64,000 nt of DNA from contig JALGAS010000001.1 in the NCBI GenBank assembly GCA_023078685.1, forward strand, positions 6,448,001-6,512,000. Reading direction: 5' to 3'. This document shows, in pieces, positions 1-11,498 of the stretch. A model generated the notes under the pieces. It was not told the origin of the DNA, did no database searches, and saw only the letters and a list, made by a program, of their open reading frames with translations. Source of the stretch: Neopestalotiopsis rosae (taxonomy: Eukaryota > Ascomycota > Sordariomycetes > Amphisphaeriales > Sporocadaceae). The first letter of the stretch is position 1; every line of letters starts with the position of its first letter. Both the position numbers and the translations under genes were made by a program.

Positions 1-742
1 ACTCTTGCGCCAGTGCAGTAATAAAGTGTACACCAATCGCCACACCATCAACAACCATGGCCTTCCTCTCATCCATGCCGACCGCGCCGCTCACGGCCTC
101 GCGCATTCCCGTCATGCCGGCGCAGCCCAGACAAATACAATCGGCGCCCTTCTCCACCAGCCTCTGGGCCGCCGCGCTGAGCCCCCTGTAGACCACGTCC
201 CGGGGTAGCGATTCTAATTCCAGCACCGAGACGTGGCCCGTCTCGCACCCCACCGAGTAGTTGCCAAAGCCGTAATCTACCGTCGACCGCGCGTGCATGA
301 CGGCCGACCGCTCGCTCGTGGTCACGATGCCCACTCTCTCGCCGCACATGCGACTTGCGTACAGCGCAGCCTCCATTATACCCATGACGGGCTGCTCGTA
401 CTCTTCGCGCAGCATGGCGATCAAGGGGTGCGCAGAGAAGCAGGCAACGAGTAAGCCGTCGAAGCGCTTGGGGTCCGCCTGTAGCAGAGGATGGAGAGCC
501 CTGAATGAGTCTGCCGCTGAGATGACAGCGTCTACCTTGCCTTCGACGGCCGAGGGGCCGGGTTCCGGACAGGTGAAACCGTAGACAGTGACATGTGGAG
601 GCAATGTAGACTCAATACTTTTTAAGCAGGAATCAGTCATGGACTGAGTCGAGTTTGGGTTGATTAACAGAATGTTAATTTGCCGTGTGGATTGGCCCGT
701 TACTGAGAGTAGCGACGGTGGCTCTGCGGACGAAGATGCCAT
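1..742 (-). CDS. Asp/Glu/hydantoin racemase family protein (Dcg1-like), 3' end cut by window edge
   Basis: The minus-strand frame is open from an ATG at 742-740 to the window edge, so the C-terminus is missing. After about 25 residues comes LLINPNST, the characteristic start of the Asp/Glu/hydantoin racemase fold. The two catalytic cysteines of the family are visible in ACFSAHP (about residue 100) and LGCAGM (about residue 205). The family interconverts enantiomers of hydantoins or allantoin; yeast Dcg1 belongs to it. No intron is needed. The gene lies outside the peptide cluster and carries no cluster motif in its upstream region. The substrate cannot be told from sequence. Confidence 0.85.
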   Translation of the reverse strand, partial: MASSSAEPPSLLSVTGQSTRQINILLINPNSTQSMTDSCLKSIESTLPPHVTVYGFTCPEPGPSAVEGKVDAVISAADSFRALHPLLQADPKRFDGLLVACFSAHPLIAMLREEYEQPVMGIMEAALYASRMCGERVGIVTTSERSAVMHARSTVDYGFGNYSVGCETGHVSVLELESLPRDVVYRGLSAAAQRLVEKGADCICLGCAGMTGMREAVSGAVGMDERKAMVVDGVAIGVHFITALAQE

Positions 743-1073
743 CTTGACGGATTTACTTAGTCAGATAGAACTTCAGAAAGGAGGAAGAGGTCAATCAAGG
801 ATATGTAAGATGTGAGAGGCACAATTCTTGGAGTCTGTGGCACTCTCATCCGGGCATGACCCCGATATAGGGCCGACCTATCTACAGTACTCCCCGATTG
901 CGCCTCGTGTTTCGGTGCGGTATAGCATGTCCAGCATGTCCGACGCTATCGGCCGTGGCCGAAGCGCAGTATCCACCGACCCCACCGAGGAACCCCGGAC
1001 TCATGCCGCGAGCCCGCTGAAAGACTAGGCCAAAGGTATCTTCAGACGTCTCAGCGGAAGCTATCGTAATCGC
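743..1073. other. intergenic, upstream of the racemase
   Basis: No gene is supported. It holds the presumed promoter of the racemase and the 3' flank of the membrane-protein gene. A 66-codon plus-strand frame has no recognisable motif. Confidence 0.5.
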
Positions 1074-3292
1074 TCATGAAAAATTTGGCACATATCTTGT
1101 CCAGGATGCGTCCACGTAAACCTCCTTAGGAACAGCTCTCAAGGAGCTGAACATGATTACCAAGATGATCAGGCGGGAGAGCGTATATAGGATTGCACCG
1201 ACGGCGGTGGCAAATCTTGATATCAGTCTGCATCTCCCGCGAAGTGTCTCCTGTTCTTTCACGTAGCGGCTCCATTCCAACAAATCTTTCTTAAATGACT
1301 CGACAAAAGCCATCCGCCTGCCATCCATTTCGAACATTTGTGGCCCCCTTCCATTGCAGGTTGATTCGAAAGTGGCCCAGGCCTCCTGCGCCGTTGTGTT
1401 CAATGCGAAAGCCAGACATAGGGCCTCGCGACTCAACAAGTACGGACTTGGCCGGGTTCGGTCCCCATTCCGTGCCTGCTTCGATAGCGTCAGGAATGCT
1501 CCAAGCTTCGTCGCGAAACGACGTAGGAATCTTTCGCTGTGTCCATCATCTTTTGTTGTGTTATCCTTTTGTGATCCATCTTCATCTCGTTTATCCGTCT
1601 CTTCACCAGCTCCAGAAGCATCGGTCAAATCTAACGGAAAAGTCGTTGATGCTGCATGTCCTTGAGTCGAATGAGTCGAATGAGTTCTCTTCACGTATTC
1701 TTCAAATCTTTCCAACCACGCTATGTAATCCCTAGTTTTCCGAATGAAAGATTGAAAGACCTTGTTGTCAGTGTACGTTGTAGCCAGATAGTTGAATACG
1801 ACACAAGTTCCGATACATATGATGGGCATTAGCGCAGATGAAATGCTGGCCAGCCGCCAAAGCGCAAGTTCAGCGTCTGAGGGGAAATCAAAATTCCAAG
1901 CCAGACAATGAAGTCCTCCAAAAGCAAGCGACGATAGCGCCATCAAGATGACGATGAGAGGAACATCTCCTTCCAAATCGACCATGTCGTTGGGGATACG
2001 CTCCAAATCTCTTATCCTTCGCTGACCACTATGCTTGAACAAATCGATCTTCTCGCCACCTGAAGATTCACCAGTACACGCCAGTCGCGAGGCAAATGAC
2101 ATGGTGTGATCGAGCGTTGAAGGGTCTGCCTCGCTGTATTCCAAGGAAATGTCGCCCGAAGTTATATGAGGAACAAGAATCGGCTCGGATACGTCCTGTG
2201 GCTTCCACCAATTAGCCGCATAGGTAGCAACCGCGATGACCGAGAACGCTACGGTCGCTACCTCGAGCTGGGTGATCGGTAATTCGGTGGCGCACCGGAT
2301 GGCTACCGCGAGAGTAAGGGAAGAAATTTGCATGATTGTTAGAGCTTTTAGCAGTGCGTCTGTTTTGCTCTTGTCTGCAATATCCTCTTGACTTAGGATT
2401 AGTCCTTCGAGTGGGTGAGACGGATACCATGCGTAACCACGACCGAGTTTAGATCCTGAGATAGCGCAGCTTCGCTTCTGGCGATGCATTCTAGTTGCCC
2501 TGTTGTGCACAAGGCCACCCATATTTGCTAAATACGAATGTGACAGAGTCCACTTCTGCAGCTTGGCGGTGTAGACCATTTCCTGCTTATCCTCATCTGT
2601 CTTTGAACCATGTCCAGATGGTTCAGTTATTGTATTCGCGTCTTGGTTCCCAGACAGTCTCGATTGGGGCAAAGCTATGATGTTGTGCTCTGAAATCCTT
2701 CTTCAAAATTACCGAAATACCCCTCGCCAGTCTCGCGCTCGGCTTGGACGATCGTGTGCGCCGAGTCGACAATTTGCTTTGGCTCAACTTCCTTCAAGTC
2801 TTCGGAATCTGGCTTCGACCTGCCCAACCCGATCAATAGGTATAGAAGCTGCAGCTTGGTGTTCTCTTTTTCGATACCCCAAGTATAGTGCATTCTTGTT
2901 CCCGACTCATTTGAAGTCATCCACTTGATGCTGCCTGGGTGTCGTGATTCGAGCGTCTTCCGGAACTCGCGAAGAGTCTTCAGGGCCAGTCGCAATTCAC
3001 ATACCGCTTTCGAAAACATAAATTCTGGAAAAATAATGGTGATTATCATCCACTTGGCCTTTCTGAAGGCCTTCGTCACCGTGGAATCATTCTGTCCGCG
3101 GACGTTGAGATGCAGTACCGTCCAGGTACATGCGATGATGGTAACAATGCAGTTCCATACCAAAGAAAATGTCCCTCGCTCTGTTGGCTCACTATACCAG
3201 TCAACCTTGGTGTTGCTGGACTCCGTAACTGTGCTGCCAACACATTGGGCAGCGACAACATAGACGAAAAGCCATAGAATGGTTCTTGGCAT
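1074..3292 (-). CDS. large fungal integral-membrane protein of unknown function
   Basis: Two minus-strand frames (3292 to 2675 and about 2673 to 1074) read as one protein of about 730 residues. The N-terminal part starts with a signal-like segment and contains CTWTVLHLNV, typical of a widespread fungal membrane family of unknown function. The second part continues it with KWTLSHSYLANMGG, two hydrophobic spans near 'ALTIMQISSLTLAVAIR', two more around 'VPLIVILMALSSLAFG', and a C-terminal span. The frames are joined either by a very short intron (donor GTAATT near 2711, acceptor ATCATAG at 2675, about 38 nt, phase 1) or by a frameshift; this is unresolved. The C-terminal region between the spans is charged. 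Function unknown. Confidence 0.6.
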
Positions 3293-3944
3293 ACTGGTTG
3301 ATAGAGGAATGATTCACTTCAGAGCGATGTGTAGGAATACCGACCAAGCAGAACAGACTACGGGAAAGATAGACGCATTTTTGTGATAAAGCTTTATCTA
3401 TCGATGTCTTGGGCGTTCGTAATGGTGGCCCTAAAGACAAATTGCCGTCAGAGCCAAAGGACAATTCACTATCACACCATTCAAATTCCTAGGCATCTAA
3501 ACCTGTTTGAATGGTGGCGAGTCCTCAGGAAAGTCTATGCCAGTTGGGGGCTACGGCTGGTACGGAAATTGATTGGCCATCGAACGCATCCTCGAGGATC
3601 ACTGCCGAGTAGGAATCTCCCAGACTGGCGAATCAAAAACCACTATCAATGGGGTCACAAAGCTGACTCGGTCTATTCAAAGCAGTGGTTCGTGATTTTG
3701 ACAGTATACATGGCGAAGGTCAACGTGATTGGTGATATCTTTCATTGCTTGGCCCCTCCGTACTCAGGCGCTGGGGGCGATGGTTTATAGCGTTTCCAGC
3801 ATTCATTTGCGCCCAGCTAAATCACCAGCGCCCCAAGAGGGGGCCATTGCGGTACGGAAAGTGGGTATTACAAGTCAAACCTAGGCTCGTAGATACGTAT
3901 TCTAAATCTCATTTTTCAGTGCCAATCCGCATCCCACGCAACGT
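3293..3944. other. intergenic between the membrane protein and the ABC transporter
   Basis: It is the upstream flank of the membrane-protein gene and the 3' flank of the transporter. A 135-codon plus-strand frame (3383-3790) has no recognisable domain and is not called. Confidence 0.5.
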
Positions 3945-6900
3945 CTACGACCACAATCTCCGAAATCGACTCTGATCGCGCTTCCACAATTCATCAGGCC
4001 GGCCAACCTCGAGGATCTTCCCAGCATCCAGCACCACGACCCGATCGCACGCCATCGCCATATCCCGGCGATGTGTCACGATCAGTACTGTGTATTTAGC
4101 AAACTCGCCCATCAAGAGACGCAATACTATACGTTCCGTCTCGCTGTCCGTATTCGAAGTGATCTCGTCCAAGAGTAGCAAGCCCCCATCAACATGGTCA
4201 GTAGTTGTCCGCAGCTTGACGCGTCGGCGTAGCACGGCGCGCGCAAAGCTGAGCAATTGCTTTTGTCCGCTGCTCAGTTCGCCCGGAACAAATGGGCCGG
4301 TGAGCCCACCCTTGGCACTCACCAGATCGAGAAGATCCAGATCCGCCAGAGCAGCCGTGCATTCCTCGTCCGAAGCTGCCTTCCAAGGGTCGAGATTGTC
4401 CCGGAAGGATGTCCCGCTGGGTAGGAAAGTGGCGTCTTGAGATTCGGCAATGATGCGCTCGCGGAGAATTGATTGATCAACCTGATTGAGTGGGACCCCG
4501 TCCATAATGATTGTTGATGTAAGTTTCTCGGTGCCGGTTGGTGACGAGTCCCCAATGTTAGGCTCGAGAAGTCGCAGAAGGAGTGCGAGAACGGAAGATT
4601 TACCACTGTTCACATTAGCCAATTGAGCGACAGTTTCTCGAGAATGCCCGAGGCTTGAACGTAGTCCTTACCTCCCTGTCCGACCGCATATCGCAACCTT
4701 TTCTTTTGTGGATATCTGCAGACTGAAGTCTCTAAGAACAAGGCTTCCATGTGTGTACCCGGCATTGACATTGTGAAACTCAATACAACCACGATCGGGC
4801 CAGCTCTTGTCGGGCGCATTGCTTTTATCCGTGCGAACCTCTTGTTCAGTTTGATCAGTGAAAGTCGAAAGCCTGCTTATAGCGCCAAGCGAAGTTTCCA
4901 GGCCCGTGTACGCAACCACAATGGTGCTGAGCGTCGATGCGAGGGTGGTGAGCGTTACCAACCCTGCACCCACACTACCTGCATTTGAGCGAAGACGTGT
5001 TGCCAGCGCCACCAAGACAATCGACAGCACCGCAACGATCAAATTCATGATGAGCATGAGCCATTGTTGTGCCATAGCCAGCAAGTATGAGGGACGCTGG
5101 GAGTCCACAAGAAGGGCTTCATTACGTGCTTGATATTGGGGAAACCATCGAAAGGCCCGGATCGTGTGTATACCGGTAATGGTGTCTAAGAAATTGGTAC
5201 TTTTAGAGAATAAATGTGAGTATGTTGTGTGAAAGCACCAACGATTGAAGGACTTTGCGCTCTGGAGAACTTACTATAATGGTGTCTTGGCTTCCAAGTC
5301 AAGAATTCTTAGCCGTTTTGAGGTCGGCAGATAAACGTGTTGCACTGCCCATATTAGTGCTATGAAGATAGGATAGCTCAGTGCCAACCATCCAGATGAT
5401 ATCGCTATGACCACAGCCTGGCCAATTGCACTAGACAAAGTAAAGCTAAGGTTATTGACCATGCGTGGAAGCATCGTATCCAATATGGTCATATCTTGAG
5501 TGAAGAGGTTCAAGATTTTGCCGACATCTGTGCTCCTAAGGAAGCGCAAACTGCTATTCATGACAGCATCAACGACTTTGTGATGGAAGTCTGTTCCAGT
5601 ATTTCTGACTCCAGTGCGTAGCATGACCAGCCCCGCCGGAAAGATGCACAAGACTGTGGCGGCCCCGAAGAAGGCATACAACCCGATCCAATAGGCCCAA
5701 GAATGCTGAGGGTTTGCCTGAGTCGAGTCGCTTGAAATAAACTTGAGCCAAACAGTCTGAAAGTTGGGGAAGAATCCACTGCCAATCACCAGCACGACAA
5801 AGATGACCAATGGTGCAAGTCCTACTGTTTGCAGCCACTGCCGATAGATATGCGAGTCAGCAATTGGAAGAGACGGTGAGCGATGCGATTCCTTTCTTTC
5901 TGGTCCGTCAGGCCTGTGAATCAATGGCTCTTGTTTGGTTTTCACTGTGGGCCCTTTGATTATAGTGCCGACCGCCCGTGTATCTTCCGATCCTTGTGGT
6001 ACATCGTGCATAATTCGAGGATTTTCGACCTCGTGCGAGTCTTGGAGCCATTGTGGTGAATGATTATCAACAGGCTGGTCGGTGAGCGAACCGTCGCCAG
6101 AGATGGTGATGATGCGATCAGCCAGTGCTAAAAGAGAGACTGCATGGGTCGAAGCAATGGTGGTTGCTTGCCTCTTTCGAAGAATTCCATGCTTTCCAAA
6201 CAAGTTTAAGCCCACTTGAGTTTGTGTTGAGCCGTCCAGCGCACTGAAGACATCGTCTAGAATAAGTATCTCAGCATCGGCGTAAAGTGCTCGAGCCAGA
6301 GAGATTCGTTGTCGTTGACCACCACTGAGGGAGACGCCTTTGCTGCCAACAACAGTCTGATCGCCGCCAGGCATCTGTTCTAGATCTTGGCGAAGCATTG
6401 TTGCCCGTATCACTTCAGCATATCTCTCAGCTGCGAACGAGGAGTGGGCAATGATGTTTGCTTGAATGGACGCATTGAAGATCACAGCCTTCTGGTCGCA
6501 GTACGCTACGGATTTGGAGCGGAGCCATACGATTCCCTGCATGGAGGGGACTTCACCTAGCAGAGCCTTGCACAGCGTCGATTTCCCAGACCCGACAGGC
6601 CCCGTCACAAACGTGATGGAAGCTCTAGAAATTTCTAGATTGACATCTTGAATGACAGTCTTTCTAGCAGACCAACCAAAGCTTGCCTGAGAGAGACCAA
6701 TGACTGCGTCACTGCTCTTTTCGGAATCGATATCAGGAGGCTCATCTATGCGAAACTCTCGGTAATCTGCCCAGTCGTCTTGCGTCAAATAGTGCCAGAT
6801 TCTATTGAGAGATGCGAAACTGGCAGCGATGATGGGAATGATTTGCAGGAATTGTTGCAGCGGCGCAGTCAACAAGGACAGAAGAAGGAGTGCGGTGTAA

Positions 6901-8486
6901 GCACGAGTTTGGTCCAGAACATGTGATACAAAGGCAAATGTAAGGGCTGGAGAGATTGCCTGGGGCAATTGGCTGAGACTTGCGCTGGTGGCTACCAAGG
7001 TCCGAGCCCGCTGACCAACGTGAATTTCATTTTCGCGTTCCTGTTTGACCAGGTTGCCGGCAGGGACCGCCATGCCCGTAACACGGAGGTCTTTGACCTG
7101 AGAAAGGGTCTCCGAGGTCACGCCTGTGCGCTTTTGAACAATAGACATCCAGGTGGTCTGGTACGGTATCGCCCGTTGCGAGATCATGTACGATAGGCCA
7201 AAGCCAATGAGCACAATGATCAGTGGTGCAACAAAGGCATCCCCGACCTGTCGATAGAGAAGCCATAGCGCAATGGGGATCTGAATAGTGTTTGCCCAAA
7301 CCTCGTGTATGGATCTGATGCCAGTGTAGATGCGTTCCACATCCGCGCCCATCAAGGTAACGGCTGCGAGGTCGCCGTCGCTCTTGTGTACGACCCTATT
7401 TGTCTTTTGATAAATGGCCGCGATGAGAAAAGCGCGAAGTTGTGATTGGAATCGCTCCTGGTAGTACCAATACAAGGCAGTGGAAATCGCGATGCCCAAG
7501 TATATGAACAAAGCTGTCACAACGAGACCCGAACTGGTCATGGAGTCCGATCCCGTATCATTTGCGAGATAATCGAGAAGATACTGCAGGAAGAATGGTT
7601 GACACAGATTGAAGCCGATGAGACATAGCCGAGGAAAGACGGCCATCAAGCATTGCCAGCCGAGTGAATCAGCTAACCACATGATAAGCTGCCAATTGAA
7701 GACGCCGTCGGAGTGGCGGCCAATCTGAAGCTTGACGTCTCCATTGGCGACATGAGGGCACAAGTCGAGGTCCAATGGGTACAGATCCTCCATTTCCAAA
7801 GGCTTCCGGTAACCAGTCCATAGTAGTGGATTCAACCATGCATATAGACCAAGGCTAATAATGCTGCTTGTTTCTTCCGGACTGTGATCATGGGCGCTCC
7901 AGATGATCCATCGGCGTCGCTGCACACTCTCTAGGATCAAGAGAGCAAACTCGACGGGGATGCATGCTGTGAACAGTTGCAGGAATCGATAGGAGGCTTG
8001 ATCCGCGCTAGACCACTCCTCGGTCTCCCAAAGCAAAGGACATCGAGAGACATCGTAGATGAAGGTGAGCAACAGAAACCCGCACCCGAGAATCGACGGG
8101 CGCGGGGATCTGAAGTGCTCAAGCGGTGATAGTATGAGAAGGAGGCATGATGCTGTAAAGTCCAACGCCCTTGAAGCCTTGAACGACCCGGATTGATTGT
8201 GCGCCGAGTGCAATCCTTCGACGAGAAGAGCGAGGCGTAGACCAGCAAAGGCAACGCAGAAAATCAACTTCAGGGCAAGCAAGTAGACTGGCGCGTGGAT
8301 GATATTGGAACGTCGGAATAGAAGATGCAATGACCTCAGACAGCTGACGGTTGAGAAAGCTCCAGCAGTGGCCAGCGATAACCAAAAGATCCATCTGTAC
8401 TCGGTTTGCGCAAAGGTTTCAGCGGTTGAACAGAGTTGGCCGCCGACCCCAAAGGCGACGGCTGCGACACACGGATCGAGGTCCAT
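3945..8486 (-). CDS. full-length ABCC-type (MRP-like) ABC transporter
   Basis: Three exons (8486-5275, 5199-4672, 4605-3945) give a protein of about 1466 residues. The order is an extra N-terminal membrane domain, first membrane domain, NBD1, second membrane domain, NBD2, the ABCC arrangement. NBD1 shows GPVGSGKST (about 629), LSGGQRQR (about 719) and ILILDDVFSALD. NBD2 shows GRTGSGKSS formed exactly across the second intron (about 1247), LSSGQKQ (about 1357) and LLLLDEITS. In NBD1 the residue after the Walker B Asp is Asp rather than Glu, as is usual for ABCC proteins, where that site is degenerate. Such pumps export conjugates or secondary metabolites across plasma or vacuolar membranes. 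It carries no cluster motif upstream, so membership of the peptide cluster is not supported. Confidence 0.93.
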
Positions 8487-9732
8487 TGAACTAGCTGGCC
8501 TTGGCGAGTTTCTGGCTTGGGCAGCGCTAATCCACAGCGGTCGTTGCCCCTAACTTCTAAGAGCTCTAGAGCTAGAGCTCAGTTGGATCCGGCTTGGCGT
8601 TTATCATGCATCCAATGCGAGCGTTATTGACTAAAATTTGTGTGTCTTCTTGTCACGCTGGATAAATAGAATAGAATCATGTCTTGGGTCTTGCCATGAG
8701 AGATCACCAATTGAGATTGTATTAATAGGTAGTGAACTCGTGCGCATGTTACAATGAATTGGATCTTTCCAAAGTTCCTGATTACCTGATTGAGTAAGGT
8801 CTGGATTCAGGGACCGTCTTGATCACCACTCAAACGGTCAATAAACACAATTTGGAAGTTCGTTTCCATTTCAATAAATAGCCGTCATTAGATACACTCG
8901 TCAATATCAAATGGCAGAAAAATTCTCTGGGTGAAAATAAATGTTTGGGAAACTGTATAGGTAGTAATGAAACGATGCGCAAAGGGAGGGAGTCAACTGG
9001 CAAAGCTGGTCTTGGTGGGTGAGTGCGCTTCGCTGGATCACCCAAGATCAGAAACTGGGAACCCTGAAGTTAGGCTACGGGCGGGCGGCAAGAAGCGGGA
9101 GATCTAGCGTGCTGGGGTGCTGTAAGGCGTAATCGTACAGGGGCAAGCACGACCCTTGTCCGCTCTGGTGGCCGCTAAACGAGAACGAGTACCACCCAAA
9201 GAAGGCTTTGGGCATTCCGCGGGTTGGAGTTCCGAACCATTATTTCTTAAATCAAGAACACGCGATACCTCACCGGTTCGGTTGTCGCTTTATACAAATT
9301 TATCACACCATCTTGATCATCTAGACGCGGCACATGTTTTCCTTGGCAAGGGTCCAATCATACCTGGATCCGAACGGTCATGCATCACAACGCCCTGTCT
9401 ATGCCTGAATGCTGTGTGATGCGACATCACAAAGCTTAACTGTGCAGTATCGGCATCTCGTAAGTCTCCGTCTTGATGAATCTTCACTTGATAGGATATG
9501 TCAAGCGACGCTCCAGCTCGGAATTGCGCCTTTGCGCCGGAGGTTCCGGAGTATAGCGAGGCCTCTCCCACAGGCTTTTCCGCTCGCCCGATGTGATGGC
9601 ATACTATGCTTGCTGGGCTCTGGTACCTTCATTTCAGCGCCATCGTCAGTCGGGGGATGGTGGTAAAAAAAGATGAGCCCATCCTTTTTGGTACTCGCTC
9701 TATAGACCGCCAATATATCCGTGCATAACACC
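8487..9732. other. divergent intergenic region, ABC transporter / carboxypeptidase
   Basis: No gene is supported across about 1.2 kb. It contains the two divergent promoters. A near-palindrome with 9-base arms GAGCTCTAG/CTAGAGCTC around 2 nt lies at 8561-8580, about 75 bp upstream of the transporter ATG. No copy of the cluster element CGGWCCG was seen here. Confidence 0.6.
8561..8580. promoter_or_regulatory. inverted repeat upstream of ABC transporter
   Basis: The arms GAGCTCTAG and CTAGAGCTC are perfect reverse complements separated by two bases. The site lies in the transporter's presumed promoter. It could be a dimeric-regulator site, but chance cannot be excluded. Confidence 0.35.
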
Positions 9733-11498
9733 ATGACGACGATGTACAACCCACACTACTCCTTTTACAGCTGGTCAGCGCGGCTGCTCTTGTTGTATAC
9801 TCTAAGCTTGCTTTCATGCCTTTGGTTGACTGAATGCCGCCTCCAATCACACAATGAATTGCCATCGAGAAGAACGGATACTGTCTTCCATGGTCGTCAG
9901 GCACAAGAGCGGCAGATTCGACGAGCATCCAATACAAGATATCTTCAGTCAAACACAACACGTAAGGACTAAACATTACGTTGCCACTTAGTTGGACATC
10001 TATGTTGACATGATTTCCAGAGTTCCTTGTGAATGGCAACTCTCTCCCAGATGTTGACTTTGACATCGGCGAATCCTACTCAGGACTTTTGTCCATTAGC
10101 GAGGATCTCACTGCTCCAGAGAAGCTATTTTTCTGGTTCTTCCCTTCTTCATCTGCTGCTGCGGAAAATGAAATTGTCATCTGGCTTAATGGCGGTGTAA
10201 GTACAACATTAGGAACATGTCGACAGCAATAACTGACAATCATACAGCCAGGATGTTCATCTTTGGAAGGGCTCTTGCAAGAAAACGGTCCTTTTCTCTG
10301 GCAGTACGGCACATACAGACCCGTCCCGAATCCTTGGAGCTGGAGTCAGTTGAGCAATATTGTCTACATCGAGCAGCCCGTCGGTACCGGATTCTCCACG
10401 GGAACGCCTAACATTCATAACGAAGACGAATTGAGCCAACAGTTCATGGGATTCTGGAAGAACTTTGTTGACCTGTTTGGACTACATGGCTTCAAGGTGT
10501 ACATCACTGGCGAATCGTATGCCGGCATGTATTCTCCATATATCGCATCATCGTTCTTGGATGCTCAGGACGATACCTATTTCAATGTGTCAGGAATGCT
10601 CATTTACGACCCACTTATTGGCAACGCGATCAGTGACCGCAATGTGGCAGCCGTTCCATTTGTTGACCAGCACAAGAGCCTGTTTGCTCTGAACAGCTCC
10701 TTCACCGATCGTATTCACAGCCTTCACCAGTCTTGCGGCTTTGAGCAACATCTATCTACATACCTGAGCTTTCCCCCAGCGTCTGGTCCGCAGCCAGCTT
10801 TGAGTGGTACAAATTTGACAGATGAGTGCCAAGGATTGTGGACATCCATTTACACAGAGATGTTTCCCGTCAACCCGTGTTTTGACGAATACCAGGTCGC
10901 TACTACTTGCCCTTTGCTTTGGGATGTGCTCGGCGCGCCCGGTTCAGTGATGTATCTACCAGAGGGTGCAGAGATCTATTTTGACAGGGCTGACGTCAAG
11001 AAGGCAATCCATGCTCCCGAGAACCAGACTTGGGCGGAGTGCAGTGGTGGCATCTTCCAAAACAACACTGATGCATCCGAGCCCAGCAGCTGGACAGCCA
11101 TTCCCCGCGTCATTGAGGCGACCCAGAACGTCATCATTGGCCATGGTCTTCTCGACTTTGTGCTGCTCAGCGATCAGACACTTCTCGCTATTCAAAATAT
11201 GACTTGGGGTGGTTTGCAGGGGTTCCAGTCCGCGCCCAACGAGTGCTTCGTTGTCCCTCAGCACGCACTCTCTACGTATGCATCCATCATCGCGACGGAC
11301 GATCAGTCGCAGCTAGCTACACTCGCTGGCTCCGGCGTCATGGGAACAACGCACACGGAGCGCGGTCTGACGTTTGTCACTATCAACATGGCTGGTCACA
11401 TGGTGCCGCAGTATACGCCGAGCGCAGCTTATCGCCATCTGGAAGTTCTCCTCGGGCGGATAGATAGTCTGACATCGACGGCACCATTTACAGAATAG
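9733..11498 (+). CDS. secreted serine carboxypeptidase, peptidase family S10
   Basis: Three exons (9733-9961, 10021-10196, 10248-11498) give 551 residues. The N-terminus has a hydrophobic signal region ([18 protein letters not shown]). S10 hallmarks are WLNGGPGCSS across the second intron, [12 protein letters not shown], the nucleophile in GESYAG (Ser about 225), the Asp in GHGLLDF (about 438) and the His in NMAGHMVP (about 519). All three catalytic residues are present. S10 enzymes remove C-terminal residues in the secretory pathway or outside the cell; Kex1 of this family strips the Lys-Arg left by Kex2. It borders the peptide cluster on the regulator side, so trimming of the repeated peptide is a plausible role, but no CGGWCCG site was seen upstream and it may be an ordinary secreted protease. 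Confidence 0.92.

Noticed and set aside
3383..3790. 135-codon frame between the membrane protein and ABC gene
   Set aside because: No motif and ordinary intergenic composition.
3945..8486. ABC transporter as the cluster exporter
   Set aside because: No cluster motif upstream, and it lies outside the carboxypeptidase; the GPH-type transporter shares a motif-bearing promoter with UstY gene A.
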